Below, one piece after another: positions 59,901 through 64,000 of a stretch of 64,000 nt of DNA (the first letter of the stretch is position 1; every line of letters starts with the position of its first letter). Under the pieces are notes generated by a model. That model was not told the origin of the DNA. It did not search any database and worked only from the letters and a program-made list of their open reading frames with translations. The stretch covers positions 67,276,864-67,340,863 of the forward strand of contig CM077115.1 in NCBI GenBank assembly GCA_039619475.1, in the 5' to 3' direction. Origin of the DNA: Icerya purchasi (Eukaryota; Arthropoda; Insecta; Hemiptera; Monophlebidae). Made by a program: the position numbers and the translations under genes.

Positions 59901-61960
59901 TGTATTATTATTTTAAGTAATTGTAGTTCTGTTTAGATCCGAACTATGAAGTTCGGTATTACGGTATATGGTATTTAAGGCCGATAAGGTGTGAATTAAA
60001 ATATATTTCATATGATTTCCAGTTATTATACTCAATATCAATTAAACGACATAGGATGATCTAAAAGACGGGTTTATATGAGTCGTTGATTTATGGAAAT
60101 TAATTCCGTTTAGTATAAATCATTTTTGGTATTCATTTGTTTTGGAGTATTTTACTATCCTAAAAAAATGAAACAGTTTTCAATGCAAGTAAATTGAAAA
60201 CATGAAAATGATATTTGATTGTCTTTCTGCAGTTTACATAATGTCTAAAAATTATATTAATTACCCATTTAAAGTCAACAGTCGAAGAGAAAAATTTGAT
60301 TGTGTTTGAAATTATATAAATTAACCAGGCAGTGTAAGAATACTTGCGCGACACGATTTACTGTTCACGTGTGTGACATCCAGCTGAGTTTAAGAAATTT
60401 TACAATAAGTATCATTTTATTTGAATATTACCAGTTAATCTTTATGTTTTTCTTCTTTATTTATTTAATCTGTAGATTGGTGGTTATTTTGGTGAAACAG
60501 TATAATAAATGATTTTCAAAATTTGTTATGATTAGCCATTTTTATACTAATTTTTTATGTATTTATTGTTGAACATTTGCTTATTTAAGTTTTTTTTAAA
60601 TTATCCGTAGTATCTTTGCTTTCCAATTTTCCTTCTGATAATTGTGTGAAGTTTGTGGTGTGTATGTAGTCAGTTTATAATTTCTTCTTTCTTTTAATAT
60701 CCTTAATTAAATTTTTATTCTATTCATAGTTATTGAAAACTTTTGTGTTTGTTATTTTTTGTTTTTGAATCTAAATTTTATTTGCGCGCTGCTCACATTT
60801 CTACTGCAAATGAAAAAAGTATCTTCTATTTACCTGATTTAATGAAATGTTTTGTAAAGGTGTCAGTAATAGCTTTTATTTATTGGGCATAACTTTTGCT
60901 TAGAAAATTTTTGATTTTATTTTCTTGTCAATTCATAGTGCAGATCAAAGTAATCAGTTTAGATACCGAAAGTTTTAGTATATTATAAATTGAATTCTCA
61001 ATTAGAAACAATATTCGTATCAAGTAGGCGAAACTAGTGTTTTTTAAATACAAAAAAAATTTCTCTATGATTCTCATCTTGCTTTTTAACCAAAATTCGA
61101 CTGATTAAGTACTCTGTGTAATTAACTTATTTTTGTGTATTGAAAAAAAAAAAAATAAAAATAAAAATAAAGAATAAAATTTAATAACTGGAACGGATTA
61201 ATAATACACTAACTTAAAATTTTCCACATAAATCACAAAACCTTTTTTAAGTAAATGTATAATTTCGGAATAACAATTTACCTCGCCGCTAAAAAAAAAA
61301 ATAATAAAAAGGACTTTAAGAATATGTAATATGAAGTTTAAATAAATGTAAAATTTAAAATGTATCATAAAAATCAAATCTTCGTGAAAAATAGACATTT
61401 TTGATAACTGAATAATTTATCTTCCCAAAAAACAAAAAAAAAAAAAAAAATAATAATGTCTTCGTAAGTAGCATCTCAGCTATAAAAAATGAAAATAATA
61501 AAATACATCTTAAACATCTATATAAATAAAAACTGAGAAAAAATATAAATGGACTCTGAGGTCTAAAAAAAATTTTCGGGCATGGGTTACACTGCTGAAA
61601 AGCTCACTTTTCAGACCCTTATCGAAACTTTCAAAATTTGTGAAAAGACCAAAGAAGTACATATGCATCCTTTTTGTGATGTGTGCATTACGTTTAAGAA
61701 TGCTTATACGCTCCGCAAACGGATGCACGAATCTTGACAACATTAAAGTAGGAAATATTTGTTTAGAATTTAGTATTATGTAGATATACATTAAGAATAA
61801 TTGTTAACTTTTAATATATGGAATCATAAAGCATCTTGCTTGACTCGCTGCTTTCTTTTTTTTTAGGTGATATAGGAACGCGAAATAATTATACGCCTCG
61901 ACTACCGAGTAAACGAGCATCTCCGCTGCCTCCTAGAAATGTAACACCTGTGAAACGTCG
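1644..61960 (+). CDS. C2H2 zinc-finger nuclear protein, acidic and Ser/Asp-rich (7 exons seen, 3'-incomplete)
   Basis: Exons 1644-1650, 7100-7153, 10462-10536, 53107-53180, 54544-55620, 59088-59313 and 61867-61960 all have AG acceptors and GT donors and join in one frame (phases 1,1,1,0,0,1,2). They encode 535 residues plus two bases; the last exon ends in a donor, so the rest lies beyond 64000. Residues 1-170 are rich in E, D, S and K. A (x)DSK repeat spans about 175-226. Two C2H2 fingers occupy about 363-412: C363, C366, H379, H385 and C388, C394, H407, H412. Residues after 430 are Q/P-rich. Sumoylation-type motifs (psi-K-x-E) are IKKE at 36-39, IKTE at 233-236 and LKSE at 239-242. The content suggests a chromatin or transcription cofactor. 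A MEP-1-type protein, which acts with Mi-2 in SUMO-dependent repression in flies, is one idea I cannot verify. Confidence 0.75.
1651..7099 (+). other. Intron 1 of the zinc-finger gene
   Basis: AT-rich sequence with many poly-T and poly-A runs (for example 4073-4093 and 4321-4345) and a short GT run at 1976-1990. No convincing exon, RNA gene or transposon was recognised. Early intronic enhancers cannot be judged by eye. Confidence 0.55.
7100..7153 (+). CDS. Zinc-finger gene, coding exon 2
   Basis: A pyrimidine tract ending CTCTTCCAG precedes the exon and GTAAGT follows it. Its 54 bases encode an acidic segment (CVQQVKDNNAEEKEEDK) and keep phase 1. A second frame is also open, but only this one joins exon 3 without a stop and matches the acidic character of the later exons. 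A weaker donor (GTGTAA) lies two bases upstream. Confidence 0.65.
7154..10461 (+). other. Intron 2 of the zinc-finger gene
   Basis: AT-rich DNA. Short open frames (such as 7557-7841 and 7906-8151) lack a good start context or recognisable motifs. No transposon signature stood out. Confidence 0.5.
10462..10536 (+). CDS. Zinc-finger gene, coding exon 3 (IKKEP sumoylation-type motif)
   Basis: The acceptor TTATTTAACAG and the donor GTAACA bound 75 bases that keep phase 1. The exon encodes FTEENAESNNLKIIIKKEP and then KITNE. IKKE fits the psi-K-x-E consensus. The intron that follows is about 42.6 kb and contains the antisense MADF-BESS gene. Confidence 0.7.
10811..11158 (+). mobile_element. Truncated hAT-type MITE, copy 1
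   Basis: This segment matches, with scattered differences, the reverse complement of the complete element at 46846-47255. Shared landmarks are AGAACTGAAATAG, a TTTTTAGGTACTTCATTAAT run and the tail GGGCACGG-CCTG. Its right end (to 11158) keeps the terminal inverted repeat, but the left end is lost, so no target duplication can be shown. It has no coding capacity. Confidence 0.7.
11281..12440 (-). mobile_element. 5'-truncated, decayed Jockey/CR1-type LINE fragment
   Basis: Read on the minus strand from about 12440 down, three reading frames give a broken reverse-transcriptase C-terminal region. The segment near 12290-12240 reads GLGVIFDSKLTF, the family's usual LGV-DskLtF motif. It is followed by ARRMLGFLFRNCKN and then an IIWNPSSK...KIEKIQ-QFLKYL segment near 12140-12070. 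A C-terminal VPLFNCRKNALFHI-like stretch lies near 11900-11850. Several frameshifts and stops make it dead. The minus-strand 3' end runs into an AT-rich TAAA-type tail at 11281-11320. The 5' part of the element is missing. Confidence 0.65.
14184..14228 (-). ncRNA. Hammerhead ribozyme, left arm
   Basis: This is the reverse complement of the right-arm motif. On the minus strand it reads stem I, CUGAAGA, a GGGU/GCCC stem II, GAAA, a palindromic AACGUU stem III, then C and the pairing strand of stem I. The predicted cleavage is between 14192 and 14191. The inverted arrangement means either transcript strand carries one active-sense ribozyme. Confidence 0.55.
14700..14744 (+). ncRNA. Hammerhead ribozyme, right arm
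   Basis: Stem I pairs UAUUUUAG (14700-14707) with CUAAGAUA (14737-14744): eight pairs, one of them U-G. The core CUGAAGA is at 14708-14714. Stem II is GGGU/GCCC with a short UAU loop after one unpaired U. GAAA is at 14727-14730. Stem III is the loopless palindrome AACGUU, so A15.1 pairs with U16.1. The cleavage triplet is UUC, which fits NUH, cutting between 14736 and 14737. All catalytic core bases expected of the family are present. Confidence 0.6.
14876..15675 (+). mobile_element. Interspersed repeat of the 'agctgttaccc' type, TATA-flanked
   Basis: The segment starts after a (TA)n run with GACAAGCTGTTACCCACGG and TTTCGGTCGTG. It ends with GATCCGTTCAGCAGTACTGG, a GGGACAAACAAACATA stretch and a TATA/GATA microsatellite. 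From memory, start and end motifs of this form are common in high-copy insect repeats with microsatellite ends. No coding sequence survives. A related start, ACTAGCTGTTGCTGTGG, occurs at 21734. The superfamily cannot be told from this copy. Confidence 0.4.
18043..18192 (+). pseudogene. C-terminal remnant of a mariner-like (IS630/Tc1 superfamily) transposase
   Basis: Frame 1 reads AEWPTTRKNMMDRITQ and, after a one-base shift near 18100, another frame reads SAEEIFRVVNSFRKGFELAL followed by DN and a stop at about 18192. This resembles the end of many insect mariner-type transposases (RENMMDRIT..., VVNSF-KR-ELALDN). No catalytic Asp residues are in this fragment and no terminal repeats were found, so it is a short relic. 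Confidence 0.55.
21240..21735 (+). repeat. Degenerate interspersed repeat unit related to 23715-24750
   Basis: It shares order and wording with the repeats further right: an AGTAAACTATGTAAACAATTTTTATG-like stretch, 'AATTTTTCAAAAAGGGCTT', a 'TTTTTTAAAAAGCGATTAG' block, then 'GTGAATTTTTAACTTTATAG' and a closing ATTTTCTCCTAT. Identity is low, so the limits are rough. Confidence 0.4.
22267..22492. mobile_element. Possible small MITE with 17-bp perfect inverted ends
   Basis: TTACAACGTAATTCTTA at 22267-22283 is repeated as its exact reverse complement at 22476-22492. The interior holds three copies of an ATAAAATTGRGACA-like word and two of AATCCTAT. No clear target duplication was seen outside, so the class is unknown. 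Confidence 0.35.
22772..23032. pseudogene. Mariner transposase N-terminal relic in a snap-back inverted duplication
   Basis: One plus-strand frame from 22772 to 22943 reads LAAENCTAKNIHDRLKNVDG, a stop, FAMPPQTVRSSVE, a stop, FEVGRVTIHDDDRSGRSSDA. This is the helix-turn-helix part of a mariner transposase, whose usual wording there is ...ERSGRPST. Bases 22803-22895 recur as a diverged reverse complement at 22940-23032, leaving a 44-base spacer. No DDE residues or terminal repeats remain. Confidence 0.6.
23715..24754 (+). repeat. Degenerate tandem repeat, period about 305 bases
   Basis: The landmark GTAGCGTGATT (or a variant) recurs near 23715, 23944, 24249 and 24553. The last three are spaced about 305 bases; the first unit is shorter. 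Each unit carries a 'CTAAAA-..AGGGTG' block, a 'CATCCTTAAAA-TT-AAG' block, a CTTCATACAAAATTA block and a TTTTCAAAAA block. Copies differ widely, so the array is old. It ends at the microsatellite starting 24755. Confidence 0.45.
24755..24823. repeat. Compound palindromic microsatellite (TC)n(TA)n(GA)n
   Basis: A (TC)8 run is followed by about 19 TA units and then a GAAAGAGAGAGAGAA run, so the two flanks pair and the TA core is self-complementary. It can extrude as a hairpin and probably terminates the repeat array to its left. Confidence 0.75.
27067..27318 (+). CDS. Unrecognised small basic protein, 83 codons
   Basis: An open frame runs from ATG to a TAA stop with A at -3. Residues 1-65 are strongly basic, starting MGRKRLELSNENRLDRRR and going on to RKYYEVKKDGIKQKRK. 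An RxxxRKYYE-x2-K pattern of this sort occurs in DNA-binding or viral basic proteins, but I cannot assign a family. The C-terminal 25 residues are mixed. A second long frame follows on the same strand at 27449-27840. It sits inside an intron of another gene, so it may be a relic of a mobile element or integrated virus. Chance in AT-rich DNA cannot be excluded. Confidence 0.3.
   Translation: MGRKRLELSNENRLDRRRHECRKYYEVKKDGIKQKRKLKIYLKKRMLEEEKKTKFNDLLNVYYLDSGDLSIECDRSRALLFKF
27449..27840 (+). pseudogene. Unrecognised open frame, about 130 codons without a good start
   Basis: The frame has no stop for about 390 bases and ends at the TAA at 27838-27840, yet has no in-frame ATG, so its 5' part has been lost or changed. 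It includes WDLSRKRKEKKRNIEIGENL, a GGYVVLVAENIEIKN stretch, INFWGGVGVSYILPLK and a Lys-rich tail (KAKQIDNFKQYGKAK). An uninterrupted run of this length is unusual for this AT-rich DNA. I recognise no family. With 27067-27318 it may belong to one decayed element. Confidence 0.3.
31900..33527 (-). other. Probable 3' UTR and downstream flank of the MADF-BESS gene
   Basis: DNA beyond the stop codon at 33528 on the minus strand is AT-rich with homopolymers. Candidate ATTAAA or AATAAA signals occur (for example opposite 32882-32887 and 31919-31924), but none can be singled out as the cleavage site. No other gene is visible. Confidence 0.3.
33528..33800 (-). CDS. MADF-BESS gene, exon 4 (BESS motif and stop)
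   Basis: The acceptor TACTAACAG includes a perfect branch-point-like TACTAAC. The exon encodes EDSRGNSPANGAYEFPM, then the BESS motif, ending NDTRERN and TGA at 33530-33528. Confidence 0.88.
   Translation of the reverse strand, partial: EDSRGNSPANGAYEFPMIHEMNGHLAIQKTFAQNHPYDEDELFCLSVAASLKRFVPKTRAAIKIRIQQLLYEAEFQEDNNCSSNDTRERN
33528..36120 (-). CDS. MADF-BESS domain transcription factor, 301 aa, 4 exons
   Basis: Exons 36120-35946, 34907-34751, 34507-34207 and 33800-33528 join with consensus splice sites to 906 bases: 301 codons and a TGA stop. The MADF domain, a Myb/SANT-like DNA-binding fold, spans about residues 17-108. Visible hallmarks are LINEVRKYPYIYD, W48 in KEQTWQMIGEAI, RWRNLRDRY at 65-73 and a closing WPYLEDMSFLWDLI. 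A poly-Asn linker follows, then a Ser/acidic region. The BESS protein-interaction motif is at about 249-285 (DEDELFCLSVAASLKRF...RIQQLLYEAEF). Such proteins bind DNA through MADF and dimerise or recruit partners through BESS (Drosophila Adf-1, Dip3, Stwl). The gene is nested antisense in intron 3 of the zinc-finger gene. A specific orthologue cannot be named. Confidence 0.9.
33801..34206 (-). other. Intron 3 of the MADF-BESS gene (poly-C tract)
   Basis: A 406-base intron. It contains a 14-base poly-C run at 33871-33884 on the plus strand. No other feature seen. Confidence 0.8.
34207..34507 (-). CDS. MADF-BESS gene, exon 3 (Asn-rich linker, acidic region)
   Basis: The acceptor is TATTTTAAG and the donor CAG|GTAATC. 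It encodes KSKYRNNNNNVNNNNGSS and then a Leu/Pro stretch, followed by acidic INEQNENGEEKDEDYHPS. The AAC/AAT repeat that codes the Asn run is a likely length polymorphism. Confidence 0.85.
34751..34907 (-). CDS. MADF-BESS gene, exon 2 (second half of MADF)
   Basis: The acceptor is TTTACATAG and the donor GTGAGT. The joint codon CCT gives ...INVKPGDAKNRWRNLRDRY, which continues the domain smoothly. The exon ends in phase 2 after IVHR and two bases of the next codon. Confidence 0.88.
34908..35945 (-). other. Intron 1 of the MADF-BESS gene (homopolymer-rich)
   Basis: A 1038-base intron. It carries a 29-base poly-A run at 35274-35302, a 19-base poly-G run at 35660-35678 (both as read on the plus strand) and a TTTTA repeat near 35735-35765. 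The G tract is C-rich in the pre-mRNA of this gene. No exon is apparent. Confidence 0.75.
35946..36120 (-). CDS. MADF-BESS gene, exon 1 (start, first half of MADF)
   Basis: It starts MKNYDKFYAVMSLIQGDK and ends after INVK plus one base, before the donor GTGAGT. The frame stays open upstream of this ATG but passes through a poly-Phe run made by a homopolymer, so 36120 is the sensible start. M11 is an alternative that keeps the whole MADF core. Confidence 0.85.
36121..38250 (-). promoter_or_regulatory. CpG-rich promoter / 5' UTR region of the MADF-BESS gene
   Basis: A block of about 2 kb is strongly G+C- and CpG-rich compared with both flanks, starts just upstream of the MADF-BESS start codon and probably contains its 5' UTR and promoter. 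It holds trinucleotide runs: (ACG)n at 36387-36413, (CAG)n at 36497-36518 and a GGC/GGT cluster near 37207-37233. Many long frames on both strands (for example 36688-37129 minus, 37557-38022 both) overlap each other and carry no domain, so they are GC-driven. As it lies inside the host gene's third intron it could also act as an internal promoter for that gene. Confidence 0.6.
38251..46837. other. Intronic DNA without a recognised gene
   Basis: Mostly AT-rich, with a (TA)n run at 38901-38927, poly-T near 39200-39218 and poly-G at 39503-39512 and 46802-46813. A segment at about 44820-45750 is less AT-rich and is listed separately. No transposon or exon was identified. Confidence 0.5.
44820..45750 (+). 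other. GC-elevated segment with a strong donor site; possible alternative first exon
   Basis: Base composition is more balanced and CpG more frequent than in the flanks. GACCGGAAG at 44877-44885 is followed by GTGAGT. It could be a noncoding first exon of the zinc-finger gene or an unrecognised repeat. No coding frame stands out. Confidence 0.25.
46838..47263 (-). mobile_element. Complete hAT-type MITE, copy 2, with 8-bp target duplication
   Basis: A 410-base element (46846-47255) is bounded by the exact 8-bp repeat ATCGGGAT at 46838-46845 and 47256-47263. Its ends are imperfect inverted repeats, CAGGCCCGTGCCCAG and (reverse complement of the right end) CAAGGCCGTGTCCAG. An 8-bp duplication with CAG-type ends is characteristic of the hAT superfamily. 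The interior matches 10811-11158 in the opposite orientation. It has no coding frame, so it would need transposase from elsewhere. Confidence 0.8.
47264..50838. other. Intronic DNA without a recognised feature
   Basis: AT-rich, with homopolymer runs (48068-48080, 48939-48955, 49092-49107). Short frames at 47596-47802 and 48405-48602 show no motif or codon structure that would support a gene. Confidence 0.45.
50839..51075 (+). repeat. Dispersed 235-bp repeat, copy 1
   Basis: It starts TCTACTTATTAGTTTTCTCC and runs to about GGTCATCTTGGCAACC. The copy at 58183-58418 matches over nearly its whole length with few substitutions. Source family unknown. Confidence 0.75.
53107..53180 (+). CDS. Zinc-finger gene, coding exon 4 (Ser/Asp/Glu cluster)
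   Basis: The acceptor TTGTTTTACAG and the donor GTAATT bound 74 bases, read as (G)TA TTC AGT onward. It encodes FSLDSDSDEEESVENEP followed by LKTNETK. The SDSDEEE cluster fits a casein kinase 2-type acidic target. Phase goes from 1 to 0, matching both neighbours. Confidence 0.75.
53181..54543 (+). other. Intron 4 of the zinc-finger gene
   Basis: A 1363-base AT-rich intron with poly-A and poly-T runs. Nothing else recognised. Confidence 0.75.
54544..55620 (+). CDS. Zinc-finger gene, coding exon 5 (DSK repeats and two C2H2 fingers)
   Basis: This is the largest exon, 1077 bases and 359 codons in phase 0. It starts after ATTTTTACAG and ends before GTAAAA, where the frame would meet a stop four codons later. 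It opens with KSPARKKED, which has nuclear-signal character. Next come acidic SDN-rich sequence and the DSK tandem repeat (54856-55011), then IKTEGVLKSE. After a Ser/Asn/Asp tract come the fingers: C-x2-C-x12-H-x5-H from 55420 and C-x5-C-x12-H-x4-H from 55495. An ATG at 54571 (MSDSSASDNE) could start a shorter isoform if an internal promoter is used. Confidence 0.88.
54856..55011 (+). repeat. In-frame minisatellite coding (x)DSK units
   Basis: About ten degenerate 15-base units of the form GAT TCT AAA (G/A)xx Gxx encode ADSK, VDSK, DDSK and GDSK variants (protein residues about 175-226). Synonymous third-position differences between units show selection or age rather than a recent expansion. 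Confidence 0.85.
56825..57240 (+). pseudogene. Tc1-like transposon: left end and transposase N-terminal relic
   Basis: CGTCACAAAAGTGTTCGTAC at 56841-56860 resembles the terminal repeats of Tc1-family elements. Downstream, one frame (57143-57235) reads ALTEDDGIKFAKRSGRSRK and then ITPKTIRFVS, matching the usual KRSGRPRKTTPR segment of the Tc1 DNA-binding domain. The frame has no start and is interrupted upstream. Confidence 0.5.
57512..58182 (-). pseudogene. Tc1-like (DD34E) transposase relic, catalytic and C-terminal half
   Basis: Read on the minus strand it gives NDKSRFNRFSSDSKSYV, then a stop, HRTGEEFKEKYLK, INGIMNRHGYLGILKQYFLP, a broken QDNDPKHTS region, FFEDNNIN, a PTQSVELKPTEIL segment (family: PAQSPDLNPIE) and a C-terminus TESMSRKMIKNKKEGLTQY with TAA at 57514-57512. 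Stops and frameshifts are frequent. It faces opposite to the N-terminal piece at 56825-57240. Confidence 0.7.
58183..58418 (+). repeat. Dispersed 235-bp repeat, copy 2
   Basis: It begins exactly where the Tc1 relic homology stops and matches 50839-51075 base for base over most of its length, ending near GGGTCATTGCAACCC. It was either inserted into the Tc1 copy or carried with it. Confidence 0.75.
59088..59313 (+). CDS. Zinc-finger gene, coding exon 6 (Gln/Pro-rich)
   Basis: The acceptor CTGTTTTAG and the strong donor GTAAGT bound 226 bases in phase 0 in, phase 1 out. The product starts VRGLPVPYQTQPHISQNF and is rich in Q, P, N and M with no charged clusters, like a low-complexity transactivation or scaffold segment. 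Confidence 0.8.
59314..61866 (+). other. Intron 6 of the zinc-finger gene
   Basis: A 2553-base AT-rich intron. One non-coding stretch (61580-61735) reads like a decayed C2H2 finger and is discussed as a finding. Poly-A runs lie at 61143-61153 and 61433-61450. Confidence 0.65.
61867..61960 (+). CDS. Zinc-finger gene, coding exon 7 (basic, Pro-rich)
   Basis: A long pyrimidine run ending TTTTTTTAG precedes the exon and GTATGT follows it. The 94 bases take the frame from phase 1 to phase 2. The segment begins GDIGTRNNYTPRLPSKRASP and is basic (SKRASP, VKRR). The donor shows that more exons follow beyond the window. Confidence 0.75.
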
Positions 61961-64000
61961 GTATGTGTTTATGAAAATCCAAATGTTCCTTGTAAATAGT
62001 TGTAACTATAAATATGTTGTTTGCGATCAGTTTAATTTCTTTAATTATCGCTAAAAACGTAGAGTGTTGTTTTTTAAATTAGAATATACTTGGCTGTAGA
62101 AGTTAGATAGCGGTTCGCTCGAGAAAAGCTAGTTTCAATCCCTCTACAGCACGTTAAAAGTTTAAAATTAATTATCACACTAGATTAGTGTCGAAAGTTG
62201 TTTTTTTTTTTAACCCCTCCTTTGGGCATGTTAGCAACGGGTCTTCGCCCAGAAACAACACGCGGGAAAAGGATCAGTTGAATGTAGATTTGGTCAGCTA
62301 AGATAAAAGAACTGAGGATAGGGACAACGGAGATCGACGGGAACGATAAGATATACGAAGCGTAATAAGGATTAGGGAGTTTGAGTGATAACAGACTGGA
62401 GTACAAAGAAGTGCGTTCTTTTACGGGGGATGGACATTCAAAGAAGATATGGTCAGGATCACAGACGGCTTCGTTGTCAGGATGAAAAGGGCAACTAGGG
62501 GATAGAGCGAGACGAAAACGAAAACGTGCGGAAGGAAAAAAAGTATGATTGAGACGTAAACGGATAATAGGGACAATAACAGAGCGGCGAAGTGACGGAA
62601 AATCATAAAACCAAGGACAGGTGGGAAGATTAGGTTGAATGGAAAAATAAAAGGAAGGTTGATTAGAAAAGGAAGAAACGTAAAAATCTGACCAAAATCT
62701 AACATGAAACTTTTTACACAATAGGAGTAAATTAGAAGCGGGAATTTTAGTGAAATAAAAGCGGGAGGATACAGCAATCTGAGCCAAGAAATCTGTTATT
62801 TCGTTACCCTCTATCCCCATATGACTGGGTCCCCAAAGCATAATACGGATAGCATGAAGTTAGAATAGAGTGTGAATGAGAGAGTGAATATGGAGGATAA
62901 AAAAGTCAGAAGAGTGAGAGGGGAAATGTGAAGAAATAGCTTTAAGAACGCACATGGAGTCAGAGATAATTAAATATTTAGAATAAGAACGATGGGAAGA
63001 AATATAAATTATGGAACGTAGAATGGTCATTAGCTTGACCGTAAAGATAGTACGAAAAGAAGGGAGGCGAAAAGATTCAGAGAAATTAATGCTCGGAAGG
63101 GTGAAAGAAGCTCCAACTCCATTAGGTCCCTTCGAACCATCCGTAAAAATAGTCATATTGAGAAGGAAAACGGGATTCGATATACATATGGAATTCCCGT
63201 ATAACTGTAGCATAGGAAAGGGATTTGGAAGAAAAAGGAAAACAGAATACATTGGAAGGATTGGAGAGATCTGCAAAATTGAAAGAAAAGTAAGGGAGAT
63301 TATTATAAGAAATTGTACAGGATACAAAAGAATTCAGCCACAAAGCAATGTGGGCTAGGATAGAAATTTTTTTGCGAGTAAAACGCCAGTTTTGCAGAAT
63401 AGAAAGGTATGAAGGAATAAGTCTAGAGGATGATAACGGTAAGCGTGTACACAAGAAACGATATCCTAAATAGAATCTGCGGATGAAAAGGGGAGGTGAG
63501 TTTGACTCAGCGAGAATTGCTGGTATTTGAGAAGATCTAAGAGCACCACGGCGAAGACGAATACAAGAATTTTGGATTATATCCAGCTTGGACAGAAGTG
63601 ATTTTGCGGCACAGCCGTAGATAAAGGAACAGTAATCGAATTTGGAACGGATAATCGACTTGTACAAAGAAATGAGGAGAAAAGGATCGCGTTCCTATTT
63701 TGTTGTGGAAAGAGCTTTCAGTAGGTTCAGTCTTTTAAGGGCAGAAGAGGAAAGGAAATTAATATGTTCATAAAAGGACAGACGACTGTTAATGAATACA
63801 CCGAGATAGCAGATGCATGTGTGTGCCTATTATAGTGATTCTGTTGAAGGCTTAATCTGCCTTAAAATACGAAGTCAATGTAGAAAAAATAATTAATATA
63901 AAGTGATGGATTTATGAACAGTCGCGTTCGTGTTTTTGCACAATTGGCAGAACTCTTTCTGTGTTTTTTCCTTTCATAAATGTAGAAATATTTAGCTCAA
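61961..64000 (+). other. Start of intron 7 of the zinc-finger gene
   Basis: It begins GTATGT and runs past the window edge. It contains an antisense LINE (62201-63832) and a tRNA-like fragment (62093-62150). No further exon was seen up to 64000. Confidence 0.6.
62201..63832 (-). mobile_element. 5'-truncated I-group LINE with RNase H domain, defective
   Basis: Read on the minus strand from 63832: CYLGVFINSRLSFYEHI, then KSIIRSKFDYCSFIYG, both end-of-RT motifs. RNase H follows: TIFTDGSKGPNGVGASF, LIISDSMCVLKAIS and WGPSHMGIEGNEITDFLAQ. Last is a Cys/His motif ending CDPDHIFFECPSP. Defects: TAG at 63697-63695 where the family has Trp; a frameshift between about 63.2 and 63.33 kb; an in-frame TAA at 62859-62857; and Lys in FTVKLM where RNase H normally has catalytic Glu. 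The minus-strand 3' end is a short poly-A (plus-strand T run near 62201). The 5' end is missing. LINEs with this RT plus RNase H order belong to the I/LOA/Outcast group. Confidence 0.82.

Noticed and set aside
62185..63667. Long minus-strand frames as a host gene
   Set aside because: Together they form the RT and RNase H parts of a defective LINE, broken by stops and a frameshift.

Overview
This window looks like chromosomal DNA from an insect. It is AT-rich, with long introns holding decayed transposons (Tc1/mariner, hAT, LINEs, a Penelope-like element). It carries two intron-containing genes, one a MADF-BESS transcription factor of a kind typical of insects. I cannot name the species. Every exon call rests on reading splice sites and codon phase by eye; no transcript or homology search was available.

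Layout. A plus-strand gene runs through almost the whole window and leaves it at the right edge. Seven coding exons join in phase: 1644-1650, 7100-7153, 10462-10536, 53107-53180, 54544-55620, 59088-59313 and 61867-61960. They encode at least 535 residues of an acidic, Ser/Asp-rich nuclear protein with two C2H2 zinc fingers, sumoylation-type motifs and a Gln/Pro-rich region. A CpG-rich stretch at 1-1400 is its likely promoter and 5' UTR. Its third intron is about 42.6 kb, and nested inside it on the minus strand is a complete four-exon gene (36120 down to 33528) for a 301-residue MADF-BESS protein. That gene has its own CpG-rich promoter region at about 36.2-38.25 kb, which could also serve the host gene as an internal promoter.

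Mobile DNA, left to right: a truncated hAT-type MITE (10.8-11.16 kb); a 5'-truncated Jockey/CR1-like LINE (11.28-12.44 kb); a 335-bp inverted-repeat element with a 14-bp target duplication and a hammerhead ribozyme in each arm (14.1-14.87 kb, Penelope-like); a repeat of the 'agctgttaccc' type (14.9-15.7 kb); mariner transposase remnants (18.0 kb and 22.8-23.0 kb, the latter a snap-back duplication); related degenerate repeats at 21.2-21.7 and 23.7-24.8 kb; two unexplained open frames (27.07-27.84 kb); a complete hAT-type MITE with an 8-bp target duplication (46.85-47.26 kb); a dispersed 235-bp repeat (50.8 and 58.2 kb); two opposite-facing Tc1 transposase pieces (56.8-58.2 kb); and a 5'-truncated LINE with an RNase H domain (62.2-63.83 kb).

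The best candidate for something unusual is the element at 14.1-14.87 kb. Each arm folds by eye into a complete hammerhead ribozyme with an 8-bp stem I, a CUGAAGA/GAAA core and a loopless palindromic stem III.
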